From Candidatus Pseudobacter hemicellulosilyticus (GTDB lineage Bacteria; Bacteroidota; Bacteroidia; Chitinophagales; Chitinophagaceae), in the NCBI GenBank assembly GCA_029202545.1, contig CP119311.1, positions 4,774,001-4,838,000 of the forward strand: a stretch of 64,000 nucleotides of DNA, in the 5' to 3' direction. The notes beneath the pieces were generated by a model. The model was not told the origin of the DNA, searched no databases, and saw nothing but the letters and a program-made list of their open reading frames with translations. Position numbers and translations under genes: made by a program. Positions 15,203-25,300 of this stretch are shown here, one piece after another (the stretch's first letter is position 1; each line of letters starts with the position of its first letter).

Positions 15203-17773
15203 TTATTTCTTCTTTTTAGGCGTTGCTTTTTTCGCTGCAGCTTTTTTGGGAGCTGCTTTTTTGGTGGCTTTGGCAAAGGCGTTAGGCACCTGCGATTCAA
15301 TCATCTTCTTCACATCTTCCAGTGGCAGGGTAGCAGCTTCTTCAGCCGTAAATTTGGAATCATCCGACTTCCTGCCCAGCTTCAGCATTTTTTTGCCAAA
15401 GCGGATGAAAGGACCCCAGCGACCGTTCTCCAAAGCGATCTTCTCTTCCGGCCACTGCTGGATAAAGCGGTTGGCCTCTTTTTTCACTTTGGCATCTATC
15501 AGCTCATTGATATCGGCCTGGGTCAGGTTATCGAAATCGTACCGTTTGGGCACGTTGATAAAAAGCTCGTTCCATTTGATAAAGGGACCAAAACGGCCCT
15601 TGCCCTTGGTCACTCCTTTGCCTTCATAATGGGCAATGGGGGCATCTGCCCGCTGCTTTTCGTTGATCAGCTCAATGGCCCTTTCCAGGCTCACTTCCAG
15701 CGGATCTTCGCCACGGGGGATGGAGATAAACTGCTCACCGAATTTGACATAAGGTCCAAAGCGGCCCACATTCACCGCCACTTCCTGCCCTTCATATTCA
15801 CCCAGGGTGCGGGGCAGCTGGAACAGCGCCTGCGCCTCATCAAATGTGATGGTCTCAATGCTCTGCTCTTTTTTAAGGGCGGCAAAACGCGGCTTCTCCT
15901 CATCATTCACATCGCCGATCTGTACCATGGGACCATAACGTCCCATCCGGGCCACCATCTTTTTGCCGCTTTCCGGATCAACGCCCAGTTCACGCTCGCC
16001 TTTGATCCGCTCTGCATTCTCAATGGTATTGTCTACATCCTTTTTGAAAGGCACGTAGAACTCGTCGATCATACGGTTCCATTTCATATTGCCGGCCGCC
16101 ACCTCATCAAATTCGCCTTCAATGCGGGCGGTGAAGCCATAATCCATGATATCGTCAAAATACTGTTTCAGGAAGTCGGTCACTACCAGGCCCAGGTCAG
16201 TAGGGAAGAGCTTGGCTTTTTCAGCGCCCGTATTCTCCTGTTCGGTCTGCTTGCTGATCTGGTCATTGAGCAGGCGAAAAATACGGAAGGCCCTTTTGAT
16301 TCCTTCTTTATCCCTTCTCTCCACATATCCTCTTTTCTGGATGGTAGAGATAGTAGGGGCGTAGGTTGAAGGACGGCCAATGCCCAGTTCTTCCAGCTTT
16401 TTTACCAGCGAGGCCTCCGTGTAGCGGGGCAGGGGACGGCTGAAACGTTCTATTGCCTTCATCTCTTTCAGCGGCAGCTGCTGCTGTACGCTCAGCGGGG
16501 GCAACATGCCTTCCGCCTGTTCATCGTCATTGATATCCTCCTCATCGCGGTCCTCCCGGTAAACTTTCAGGAAGCCGTCAAATTTCAGGACCTCGCCACT
16601 GGCGGTCAGCTCTTCTTTATTGGTAGAAATAGCAATTTTGGCAATGGTGCGCTCCAGTTCCGCATCAGCCATCTGGGAGGCCATGGTGCGCTTCCAGATC
16701 AGCTCGTAGAGACGGCGCAGGTCCGGGTCTTCCACCGACAGGTTATCCATATAGGTGGGGCGGATCGCTTCGTGCGCTTCCTGGGCTGATTCATTCTTAT
16801 TCTTATAGCGGCGCGGCTGGTGATAATTATTACCGAACTGGTTAGAGACCTGGGTGCGGATATCGCCCATGGCGGTTTCACTCAGGTTCACGCTGTCCGT
16901 ACGCATATAGGTGATCTTACCGCTTTCATACAGGCGCTGTGCCAGGGTCATGGTGCGGCTCACCGAGTAGCCCAGCTTGCGGGAAGCTTCCTGCTGCATG
17001 GTGGAAGTGGTAAAAGGAGCGGCAGGCGATTTACGGGCCGGCTTGACCTGGATGTCCGTAACGGTATAATTGGCCCCCATACAGCTCTGCAGAAAGCTTT
17101 CAGCGCCTTCCGCATTGGCGTGTTTCTTTCCTTCAGCGCTGAAAGTGACGGGCTTATTGGTCAGATCGTTGGCGGTGAACAGGGCTTCTATCCTGAAATT
17201 GCTGACAGCGGTAAAGGCGTTGATCTCCCTTTCCCGCTCAGCTATCAGGCGGACAGCCACACTCTGTACCCGGCCGGCGCTGAGGTTGTTCTTCATGCTC
17301 ATCTTGCGCCAGAGCACAGGACTGAGTTCAAAACCTACAATGCGGTCCAGCACGCGGCGGGCCTGCTGGGCATTGACCAGGTTCATGTTCACCGTACGCG
17401 GGGTCTCCACCGCTTTGCGGATGGCCGGTTTGGTGATCTCATGAAATACAATACGCTTGGTCTTTTCCGGATCAAGGCCCAGCACCTCGCAGAGATGCCA
17501 GCTGATCGCTTCCCCTTCGCGGTCCTCATCCGTTGCGAGCCAGACTTCATCTGATTTTTTAGCTAAAGTCTGTAAGTCCTTCACAACCTTTTCCTTATCG
17601 TCGGGAATTATATATCTGGGTTGATAATTATTCTTGATATCAATACCCATATCGTCTTTTTCTAGGTCCCTGATATGCCCATAACAACTCTTCACTTCGA
17701 AATCGGATCCAAGGATCTTTTCGATCGTTTTGGCTTTCGCAGGAGACTCCACAATCAGTAAATTCTTCGCCAT
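15203..17773 (-). CDS. topA: DNA topoisomerase I
   Basis: An 856-residue type IA topoisomerase that relaxes negative supercoils. The TOPRIM domain begins at the start (MAKNLLIVESPAKAKTIEK), with the acidic DEDREGEA motif near residue 80. The active-site tyrosine is in SGKITYMRTDS (about Tyr289). Zinc fingers are absent; instead there are topoisomerase C-terminal repeats (GRYGPMVQIG, GRFGPYVKFG, GRFGPFIKW, GRWGPFIRFG) and a Lys/Ala-rich tail ending in PKKKK, as in other Bacteroidota. The ATG at 17773 is preferred over an upstream TTG at 17815, which adds 14 unconserved residues. Confidence 0.96.
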   Translation of the reverse strand: MAKNLLIVESPAKAKTIEKILGSDFEVKSCYGHIRDLEKDDMGIDIKNNYQPRYIIPDDKEKVVKDLQTLAKKSDEVWLATDEDREGEAISWHLCEVLGLDPEKTKRIVFHEITKPAIRKAVETPRTVNMNLVNAQQARRVLDRIVGFELSPVLWRKMSMKNNLSAGRVQSVAVRLIAEREREINAFTAVSNFRIEALFTANDLTNKPVTFSAEGKKHANAEGAESFLQSCMGANYTVTDIQVKPARKSPAAPFTTSTMQQEASRKLGYSVSRTMTLAQRLYESGKITYMRTDSVNLSETAMGDIRTQVSNQFGNNYHQPRRYKNKNESAQEAHEAIRPTYMDNLSVEDPDLRRLYELIWKRTMASQMADAELERTIAKIAISTNKEELTASGEVLKFDGFLKVYREDRDEEDINDDEQAEGMLPPLSVQQQLPLKEMKAIERFSRPLPRYTEASLVKKLEELGIGRPSTYAPTISTIQKRGYVERRDKEGIKRAFRIFRLLNDQISKQTEQENTGAEKAKLFPTDLGLVVTDFLKQYFDDIMDYGFTARIEGEFDEVAAGNMKWNRMIDEFYVPFKKDVDNTIENAERIKGERELGVDPESGKKMVARMGRYGPMVQIGDVNDEEKPRFAALKKEQSIETITFDEAQALFQLPRTLGEYEGQEVAVNVGRFGPYVKFGEQFISIPRGEDPLEVSLERAIELINEKQRADAPIAHYEGKGVTKGKGRFGPFIKWNELFINVPKRYDFDNLTQADINELIDAKVKKEANRFIQQWPEEKIALENGRWGPFIRFGKKMLKLGRKSDDSKFTAEEAATLPLEDVKKMIESQVPNAFAKATKKAAPKKAAAKKATPKKKK

Positions 17774-17934
17774 AGCTGAATAAAACGGTTTAACATTAGG
17801 CCTGTTGCCGTGCAAGTTTAGTGTATAACAGCGAGATCAACAAATTAGCCAGGGGCCCAGACCCGACAAAATGTCGGATTTTAATTTTATATAAATCTTT
17901 TTTTCTGCCTATCTTCAAGACGGATTCGTGGGTT

Positions 17935-18672
17935 TTGAAAAAATATCCTGACATATTTCCCCTGGGCGATGCTGCTGTAACCATAGAACTGGGCGACCAG
18001 ATTGAGGAATTTGTTAACAACCAGGTGATTTCCATGCAGGATTGGTTCCGGGAACATCCTTTTACGGGGCTGAAAGACTGCATCCCCGCCTATGCTTCCC
18101 TGACCCTTTTTTACGATCCTTTTATTGTTTACCACTGTTACCAGCCTGATACCACTATTGCGGAATGGGTGAGTAAGCTCCTGGACGAGGCCTTCCGCCA
18201 GTGTTCCGGGAACCCCGGGAAACCAACCCGGGAACACCGTATACCCGTATGTTATGATACCGCCTTCGGGCCCGACCTGGCTTTCCTGGCCAGCGCCCGG
18301 CAATTGAATGTGGAAGAAGTAATACAGTTCCATACCACCCGCTCATACCGGGTGTTCATGATAGGTTTTCTGCCAGGGTTTTCCTACCTGGGACCGGTGC
18401 ACCAGCATATTGAGCTGGGAAGAAAGGCACAGCCCGTCCAGGTATTACCCGGCAGCGTAGGCATCGCCGGCGCGCAGACCGGCATTTACCCGGTCAACAG
18501 CCCCGGAGGCTGGCATATAATAGGCAGAACACCCGTGAAACTCTTTGATCCGCATGCTCAGGATCCAGTACTGTTGAAAACCGGCGATCAGGTGACCTTT
18601 TACCCGATCACAGCATCCGAATTCCATGAATTTAGCTCATCCCGGCTGTCAACAGCAGACGGACAACCCTAA
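17935..18672 (+). CDS. pxpB: 5-oxoprolinase subunit B
   Basis: About 245 residues of the PxpB (KipI-type) subunit of the ATP-dependent 5-oxoprolinase that opens pyroglutamate to glutamate. Signatures are FPLGDAAVTIELGD at the N-terminus, then FLPGFSYLG, LPGSVGIAGAQTGIYP and SPGGWHIIGRTP. The open frame continues to a GTG at 17821, but the first 38 codons lack homology. TTG at 17935 gives the normal family length, so the true start is uncertain. pxpC follows after 7 bp. The gene diverges from topA. Confidence 0.92.
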   Translation: MKKYPDIFPLGDAAVTIELGDQIEEFVNNQVISMQDWFREHPFTGLKDCIPAYASLTLFYDPFIVYHCYQPDTTIAEWVSKLLDEAFRQCSGNPGKPTREHRIPVCYDTAFGPDLAFLASARQLNVEEVIQFHTTRSYRVFMIGFLPGFSYLGPVHQHIELGRKAQPVQVLPGSVGIAGAQTGIYPVNSPGGWHIIGRTPVKLFDPHAQDPVLLKTGDQVTFYPITASEFHEFSSSRLSTADGQP

Positions 18673-18679
18673 TTAGCCC

Positions 18680-19672
18680 ATGTCCTTTACCGTTATCAAA
18701 CCCGGCCTTTTAGATACCCTGCAGGATACCGGACGTTTTGGTTATGGCAGCGTTGGCATCAACAATGGCGGCGCCATGGATCAGTACGCCGCCCGTATAG
18801 CCAATATGCTGGCCGGCAACAATACCCAGGAAGCCGTGATAGAATGTCATTTCCCCGGCCCGCAGCTCCTCTTTGAACAGAATGCCCTGATCAGTATCAC
18901 CGGCGCCGATTTCCAGCCCATGCTCAACGATGAAGAGATCCCTCTCTGGCGGCCCATAGTAGTGCGCCGTAATACCATCCTGCACTTCAACCGCCTGCAA
19001 TCCGGCGCCCGCTGTTATATTGCCGTTCATGGCGGCCTCAATGTCCAGACATGGCTCAATAGTTACAGCACCAATCTCAAAGCCGGCGCCGGCGGCCATG
19101 ATGGCCGGCGGCTGGAAAAGGACGATGAGCTGACCTTTAAAGAATCCCAGTTCTACTATGCCGGCCTGCTCCGGGAAGGACGGGATCACCAGGTGCTGCG
19201 CTGGCGCGTGGATATCTGCCAGACCTACCAATACCCCAACGAATTTTATATAACGCCCGGCGGCGAATTCAACCAGCTCACCGATACCGCCAAAGAAGAC
19301 CTGGAACGGAATAATTTCCTCATTCATCCTTTTTCCGACCGGATGGGCTATCGCCTCAAAGGCGTCCCCCTGGAACGGAATACCACTTCAGAATCCCTGT
19401 CCTCCGCCGTCAGCTTCGGCACCCTTCAGCTGCTGCCGGACGGACAACTGATTGTCCTGATGGCGGATCACCAGACCACCGGCGGCTATCCCCGTATAGG
19501 TCATGTGATCACCGCCCACCTGCCCAAACTGGCGCAACTGAGACCCAGTGACGCCCTCCACTTTAAACTGATCAGCCAGGCCAGAGCCGAAGCCTTACTT
19601 TTTACCATGCAACGCGAACTAACGATTATACAACGCTCTTGTCACGATCACCTAAACGAATTGGTATGCTAA
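18680..19672 (+). CDS. pxpC: 5-oxoprolinase subunit C
   Basis: A 330-residue PxpC (KipA-type, biotin-dependent carboxyltransferase-like) subunit. Signatures are FTVIKPGLLDTLQDTGRFG, NNGGAMDQYAARIAN, HFNRLQSGARCYIAVHGG and LIVLMADHQTTGGYPRIGHV. It forms the PxpABC complex with its neighbours. The stop codon overlaps the pxpA start by 7 bp, indicating translational coupling. Confidence 0.95.
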   Translation: MSFTVIKPGLLDTLQDTGRFGYGSVGINNGGAMDQYAARIANMLAGNNTQEAVIECHFPGPQLLFEQNALISITGADFQPMLNDEEIPLWRPIVVRRNTILHFNRLQSGARCYIAVHGGLNVQTWLNSYSTNLKAGAGGHDGRRLEKDDELTFKESQFYYAGLLREGRDHQVLRWRVDICQTYQYPNEFYITPGGEFNQLTDTAKEDLERNNFLIHPFSDRMGYRLKGVPLERNTTSESLSSAVSFGTLQLLPDGQLIVLMADHQTTGGYPRIGHVITAHLPKLAQLRPSDALHFKLISQARAEALLFTMQRELTIIQRSCHDHLNELVC

Positions 19673-20409
19673 GCATTGACCTCAATTGCGACCTCGGAGA
19701 AAGCACCCATCTCTGGCCATATGATATTAAGAACGAACTTGCCCTCTTACCCTATATCAGCTCTATGAACCTGGCCTGCGGACTGCATGCCGGCGATCCC
19801 CATACCCTGCATGAACTGGTGCAGGCCGGCCTCCGCGCCAACCTGCGCATCGGCGCACATCCCGGCTTCAACGACCGCGAGAATTTTGGCCGTAAAGAAC
19901 TCAAAATAGCACCCCATAAAATATATGACCTGGTCCTGTACCAGCTCGGCGCCCTGCAGGGCTTCCTCTCCGTGCATAACGGCGTCATGCATCATGTAAA
20001 ACCACATGGAGCCTTATATAATATGGCCGCCCGTGATGCCACGCTGGCTGCAGCTATCGCTTCCGCAGTAAAAGCTTTCAATCCCCGGCTGATCCTCATG
20101 GGACTGGCCGGCAGCCAGCTGATCCGCATGGCGGAAGTGGTGGGACTGCCCACCTCCAGTGAAGTTTTTGCGGACCGCAGCTACCAGGCCGATGGTAGTC
20201 TCACCCCGCGCGACCAGCCCGGCGCCCTGCTGGACGACCCGGAAAAAGTAGTGGCCCAGATCACCCAGATGCTGAACAGCGGCTCCGTGACCACCGTAGA
20301 TGGACAGGAGATCCCTGTATTTGCAGATACCGTCTGCATTCACGGCGATGGGTCCAATGCCCTGGAACTGGCCAAAGCCATTCATACGGCTGTGCAGCTG
20401 ACCATATAG
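19666..20409 (+). CDS. pxpA: 5-oxoprolinase subunit A
   Basis: A 247-residue LamB/YcsF-family PxpA subunit. Signatures are SIDLNCDLGES at the start, MNLACGLHAGDP, GAHPGFND and HVKPHGALYN. The start at 19666 overlaps the pxpC stop and places the family N-terminus MLSIDLNCDLGE first; a TTG at 19639 would add nine unconserved residues. It is the last gene of pxpBCA. No transporter follows directly: the next gene is the second ECF sigma factor, and a YcsG-like NRAMP transporter appears only about 12.7 kb downstream. Confidence 0.95.
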   Translation: MLSIDLNCDLGESTHLWPYDIKNELALLPYISSMNLACGLHAGDPHTLHELVQAGLRANLRIGAHPGFNDRENFGRKELKIAPHKIYDLVLYQLGALQGFLSVHNGVMHHVKPHGALYNMAARDATLAAAIASAVKAFNPRLILMGLAGSQLIRMAEVVGLPTSSEVFADRSYQADGSLTPRDQPGALLDDPEKVVAQITQMLNSGSVTTVDGQEIPVFADTVCIHGDGSNALELAKAIHTAVQLTI

Positions 20410-20465
20410 AAAGGTTACTGCAGTGACCATCGGACAAAGGAGCATGTTTACCATTAACTATTCCT

Positions 20466-20473
20466 TACTTTTG
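20466..20473 (+). promoter_or_regulatory. -7 promoter box of the second sigma gene (TACTTTTG)
   Basis: An exact TAnnTTTG match 22 bp before the TTG start of the sigma gene. The -33 region is weak (TTTA). Confidence 0.55.
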
Positions 20474-20495
20474 TCCCATACTCACAACTAACAGC

Positions 20496-21104
20496 TTGGC
20501 CGATAGTAGTCTATACCACCTGACCCCTGCCCATGAACTGGTGCATGCTTTCAACCAACGGGACGAGCATGCCTTTGCCCGCATTTATGAGCTTTACTAC
20601 GGCGCTGTTTTCTTCTATGCCAAAAAAATGCTGGATCCTGACCAGGCCAGGGATATCACTGCCGAAACCTTTATAGATCTCTGGCATGGTAAAAGGGATT
20701 TTGAACACCTGGGCCATGTGCTCAGTCACCTGCGTATTGTAGCCCGCAACAAATGCGTGGACCGCATCCGCCAGAAGGCCCGCGAGCAGGCGCTCACTGA
20801 ACAGCTCAGTTACCTGTCCGACCAGCAGGACGAGATCCTTTTCCGGGACAGCCTCATCCACTCCGGCATCCTGCAGCAGATAGAAGCGGAAGTTGATAAA
20901 CTGCCGCCATTCCACCGATCCATATTCAGGCTGAGTTATTTTGATGGGCTCTCCAATGCGGAGATCGCCCAACAACTGCAGGTAAAAGATAGTACTGTAC
21001 GAACCAAGAAAGCAGAAGCCCTCCGCATACTGCGCGCCGCCCTGGGCAATATAGACCTCCCGGTCTTTTTATGGTTGCTGAGCCGCCTGCTAAAAAATAA
21101 TTGA
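20496..21104 (+). CDS. ECF RNA polymerase sigma factor (second Sus locus)
   Basis: A 202-residue sigma-70 ECF factor. Region 2 has DEHAFARIYELYYGAVFFYA and ARDITAETFIDLW. Region 4 has LPPFHRSIFRLSYFDGLSNAEIA and STVRTKKAEALRIL. The start is TTG at 20496, since the first in-frame ATG is codon 45, within region 2. The FecR gene follows after 45 bp and SusC, SusD, GH127 and GH92 genes after that. It should activate this locus on signal from the STN-bearing SusC. Confidence 0.93.
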   Translation: MADSSLYHLTPAHELVHAFNQRDEHAFARIYELYYGAVFFYAKKMLDPDQARDITAETFIDLWHGKRDFEHLGHVLSHLRIVARNKCVDRIRQKAREQALTEQLSYLSDQQDEILFRDSLIHSGILQQIEAEVDKLPPFHRSIFRLSYFDGLSNAEIAQQLQVKDSTVRTKKAEALRILRAALGNIDLPVFLWLLSRLLKNN

Positions 21105-21149
21105 AAATTTCAGGTAACATTTTCTGGGTTGTAACGAGTAATAAAAAGT

Positions 21150-22355
21150 ATGACCGATCAAACAGACTTTGACAGCAGTTCCTTCATCAGCAGTTTATAC
21201 CTTAAACAGCTGAAGCAGGAGTTGACGGAACAGGAGCAGGCGCAACTGGAAGCCTGGCGGAACGCTAACGCGGCCTCAGCCGCGGCTATAGAAGCCCAGC
21301 TTACCGGCCCGCAGTTGCTGGCCGGTCTTCAGGAGCTGAAAGCAGCCCGGTCGTACACCGATCAGCAACTGATGGCAGCCGGTGTTCCCCTGCCCACCAG
21401 TATTGCTGCTTCCGGCAGGGTACGCAAAATGGGTTGGTTACGCTATGCGGCAGCCATTATACTGCTGATAGCCGCAGCTACCACCTGGCTATTGCTGGAG
21501 CGCAAAGGAACAGCTGATCCGGCCGGCAAGGGAACAACAGTCATTGCCGCCAATGATGTAGCGCCCGGGGGCGACAGGGCTATCCTGACGCTGGCGGATG
21601 GCAGCACTATCCTCCTGGACAGTGCCGCCAATGGCACACTGGCACAGCAGGAGGGTAGCGCCGTAAGAAAACTATCCAATGGGCAGTTGGAATATGTACG
21701 CACCGGCGCCAGCACCAGGATCACCTACAATAAGATGACCATCCCGCGTGGAGGACAGTATCGCCTCAACTTATCGGACGGTACAAAAGTCTGGCTGAAT
21801 GCGGAATCTTTTATCCAGTATCCCACTGCTTTCAGCGGCAAAGACCGGGTGGTGAAAATAGGAGGTGAAGTTTATTTTGAAGTGGCGGACAACAAAACCA
21901 AACCATTTATTGTGCAGGTGGATCAATCCGAGATCACCGTCATCGGCACGCAATTCAATGTGAAAGCCTATCCCGATGAATCCGGCAGCTATACCACCCT
22001 GGTGCAGGGCGCTATCCAGCTGAAAACACCGCAGGAAAAGGTAATGCTCCAACCCGGTCAACAGGCACAATTATTGGGGAATGAACTACACCTGCTGGAA
22101 CAGGCGCCCATGGAAGAAGTGCTGGCCTGGAAGAATAATATGTTTGTATTCCGGCGGGCAGATATTGAAAGCATTATGAAAACGCTGGCCCGCTGGTATA
22201 ATATTGAGGTGGTCTATAAAGGGAAGGTGGATGAACTGTTCTATGCGCGGATCCCCCGGAATACACCACTCTCCAATGCACTGAATGCATTGCAGCTGAC
22301 AGATAAAGTTCAATTCACCATACAGGGTACCACTGTTACGGTGAGTGAAAAATAA
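21150..22355 (+). CDS. FecR-family anti-sigma factor
   Basis: A 401-residue inner-membrane anti-sigma factor: cytoplasmic N-terminal region, one membrane span (about residues 97-114, LRYAAAIILLIAAATTWLLL), a periplasmic FecR domain (IPRGGQYRLNLSDGTKVWLN, YFEVADN) and a C-terminal DUF4974-like domain from about residue 325. It has the same architecture as the FecR protein at 5985, with divergent sequence. It should pair with the sigma factor just upstream and with the STN domain of the SusC downstream. Confidence 0.93.
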   Translation: MTDQTDFDSSSFISSLYLKQLKQELTEQEQAQLEAWRNANAASAAAIEAQLTGPQLLAGLQELKAARSYTDQQLMAAGVPLPTSIAASGRVRKMGWLRYAAAIILLIAAATTWLLLERKGTADPAGKGTTVIAANDVAPGGDRAILTLADGSTILLDSAANGTLAQQEGSAVRKLSNGQLEYVRTGASTRITYNKMTIPRGGQYRLNLSDGTKVWLNAESFIQYPTAFSGKDRVVKIGGEVYFEVADNKTKPFIVQVDQSEITVIGTQFNVKAYPDESGSYTTLVQGAIQLKTPQEKVMLQPGQQAQLLGNELHLLEQAPMEEVLAWKNNMFVFRRADIESIMKTLARWYNIEVVYKGKVDELFYARIPRNTPLSNALNALQLTDKVQFTIQGTTVTVSEK

Positions 22356-22397
22356 ACACGCGGACAAATCCATCATTATTCAATCTAAATAAGGTTT

Positions 22398-25300
22398 ATG
22401 CCAATGATTGCTTGCAGCAGGAGCACGGCTCCTCCATGCCCTTCCATGCCTGGTCAACAACCTGCTTTTGTTTACCGGCCCCTTACCGCCAGATTCTTCC
22501 TTAGTTGCCTTTTTCTCCTGGTTTGCGCCAGTTCCCTCTTTGCCCGGCCAACAGATACCGGCGTTAATATCAATGAGCGGAATGCGCCACTGGAAAGGAT
22601 CTTTGAGCTTATCAAGAGCCAGACCGGCTATAATTTTGTCTATACCGAAGGCTTTTTCAAAAAAGCCCGTAAGGTTTCCATCAAAGTAAAAGATGCCACC
22701 CTCAAAGATGTGCTGGAGATCTGTCTCCGCGACCAGTCCTTTACCTATACCATCCTGGAAGCCGATCGCCTGGTGGTGATCAGGGAAAAAGAACCCGTAC
22801 CTGTACCCATGCCTTTAACGGTCTTATTGCCCAAGGATATTAAAGGAACTGTCAGCAATGAAAAGGGTGAACCCATTGCCGGCGCCACCATCAATGTAAA
22901 AGGCAGCCAGCAATCCGCAGTCACCAATGAACAGGGTGTTTTTACGCTCAACGGCATTGCTGATAATGCCGTGCTGGTGGTGAGCAATATCGGCTATGAT
23001 ACCAAAGAAATTCCGGTAGCCGGAAAAACTGAGGTAAGCATCCAGCTCACTATTAAAATAGGAGCGCTGGATGATATAGTGGTGATTGGCTATGGCACCC
23101 AGCGCCGGGCCGAAGTGAGTACGGCCATATCTTCCGTGAAAGCCAAAGACTTTGTCAAAGGGGCCGTAGGCGATGCCGCCCAGCTGATCCGCGGTAAAGT
23201 GGCCGGCCTGGCTGTTATTACACCCGACGGCAATCCCACCGCCACCGCACAGATCAAACTCAGGGGCGTGAACTCTATTGCCAACAGCGCTTCCGCCTTA
23301 ATCCTGATTGACGGTGTTCCCGGTTCTTTCACCTCGGTAGCGCCGGAAGACATTGAATCCATTGACGTATTGAAAGATGGGGCTGCCGCTGCCATCTATG
23401 GTACCCGCGGTACCGGCGGTGTGATCCTGATCACCACCCGTAAAGTGAATGGCGAAACACCGCCAACCATTGATGTCAATACGTATGTCACTACCCAGAG
23501 CATTACCAGGAAACTGGATTTCATGAGTGCGGACCAGTACCGTGAACTGGTGGCCCAGGGTAAACCCGGCGCCTATGATTTTGGGTCCAACACCAACTGG
23601 CTGGATGAGATCACCCGCACACCTGTATCACAGGTATACAATATGAGCCTGCGGGCCGGTAACCGTTCTACCAACTATATCGTGAGCATGGAGTACCGAA
23701 AGCTCCAGGGCATCATTGACAAAAGCAACAATACCGTTTTCTTCCCCCGCCTGGAAGTGAACCATGCTATGTTCAACAACAAATTAAAGCTGAACATGAA
23801 TGTGCAGGGCTATGCCCAGAGCTTCAATGCCATTTCAGATGGTGGCAGCTACAGGGGGGATATCTACCGGAACGGGATCACCTATAATCCTACAGACCCC
23901 GTGCGCCAACCTAATGGCAGCTGGACACAGCATACCGATAAAACAGATTACGTAAACCCGTTATCCCTGCTGGAAGAGACCAAGGGGAAGAACCTGAACA
24001 ACAGCCTGCGGACCATTGGCAGCGCCACTTTCCGGCCGGTCACTGGTTTAACCCTGAAACTGCTGGGCTCCCGCGATCTGTACAACAGCGTGCGCGGCTA
24101 TTATGAAACCAAACAGCATATCTCCACCATCCGCGACGGCCGCAATGGTTTTGCCTCCCGCGGCACTACCCGTACTACGGACGACCTGATGGAATTAACC
24201 GGAGAATATGCCCGTACGCTCGGTGATCACCAGCTTACCGGCCTTGTTGGCTACAGCTGGCGGAAATATTATTCCGAGAACTACTGGATGCAGAACTGGG
24301 ATTTCCCCACCGATTTCTATTCCTATAATAATATGGGCTCCGGTAAAGCGCTCAGTCGCGGCCAGGCGCCCGAATCCAGCGTTGCCGAAGAATCCAAGCT
24401 GATCGGCGCCTTTGCCCGGATCAACTATAATTTCCGCAACCGCTACCTGCTGATGGCCAGTATCCGCCGCGAGGGTTCCACCCGCTTCGGTACCGATCAT
24501 AAAGTGGGTAATTTTCCGGCTGTATCTGCCGGCTGGGATATTGCCGGCGAAAATTTCATGCAAAAGCTGGCGGCTGTCAGCATGCTGAAACTCCGCGTCG
24601 GCTACGGCGTCACCGGTACGGAGCCTGAACGCATGTATCGCTCCCTCAACCTGATCAACTTCAACTCCTTTGCCTACCACAACGGAGAATGGATACAGGT
24701 GGTGAGCCAGGCCAGCAACCCCAATCCTGATCTGCGCTGGGAGAAAAAAGAAGAAGTGAATCTCGGGCTTGACTTTGGCTTCCTCAACAACCGCATCACC
24801 GGTTCAGTGGATGTCTACAAACGCACTATCCGTGATATGATCTTCTATGATTACCCGGTACCCGTAGTGCCTTATCTCTTCAACACCATCACCGCCAATG
24901 CTGCCACCATGTGGAACCGTGGTATTGAAGTAGTGGTCAATGCCACCGCCATTGAAAGCGGCAAATTCAGCTGGAACACTTCCGTGAACTATGCCTTCAA
25001 TGAGAACAAAGTAACCTCCTTTACCAACAACAGGTTCCAGACCCTGAACAGGCCCATGGATGTAGGTTCCACCGGTGAGCCCATCCAGAGCACCACCCAT
25101 CGCCTGGAGCTGAACGCACCCGTGGGGAATTTCTTTGGCTACCGCGCTGTGGACATTGACGACAATGGTCACTGGCTCATCATGGGCAAGGACGGCAAAC
25201 CCAAACCTATTGCGCAACAGCAGCCGGACGACAAACAAGTCCTGGGCAACGGACTGCCTACCCAGTACCTCAATTTCAACAACACTTTTACTTACGGCAA

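Noticed and set aside
17821..17934. N-terminal extension of pxpB from GTG at 17821
   Set aside because: The 38 extra codons have no PxpB similarity and cover the AT-rich promoter-like gap between topA and pxpB.
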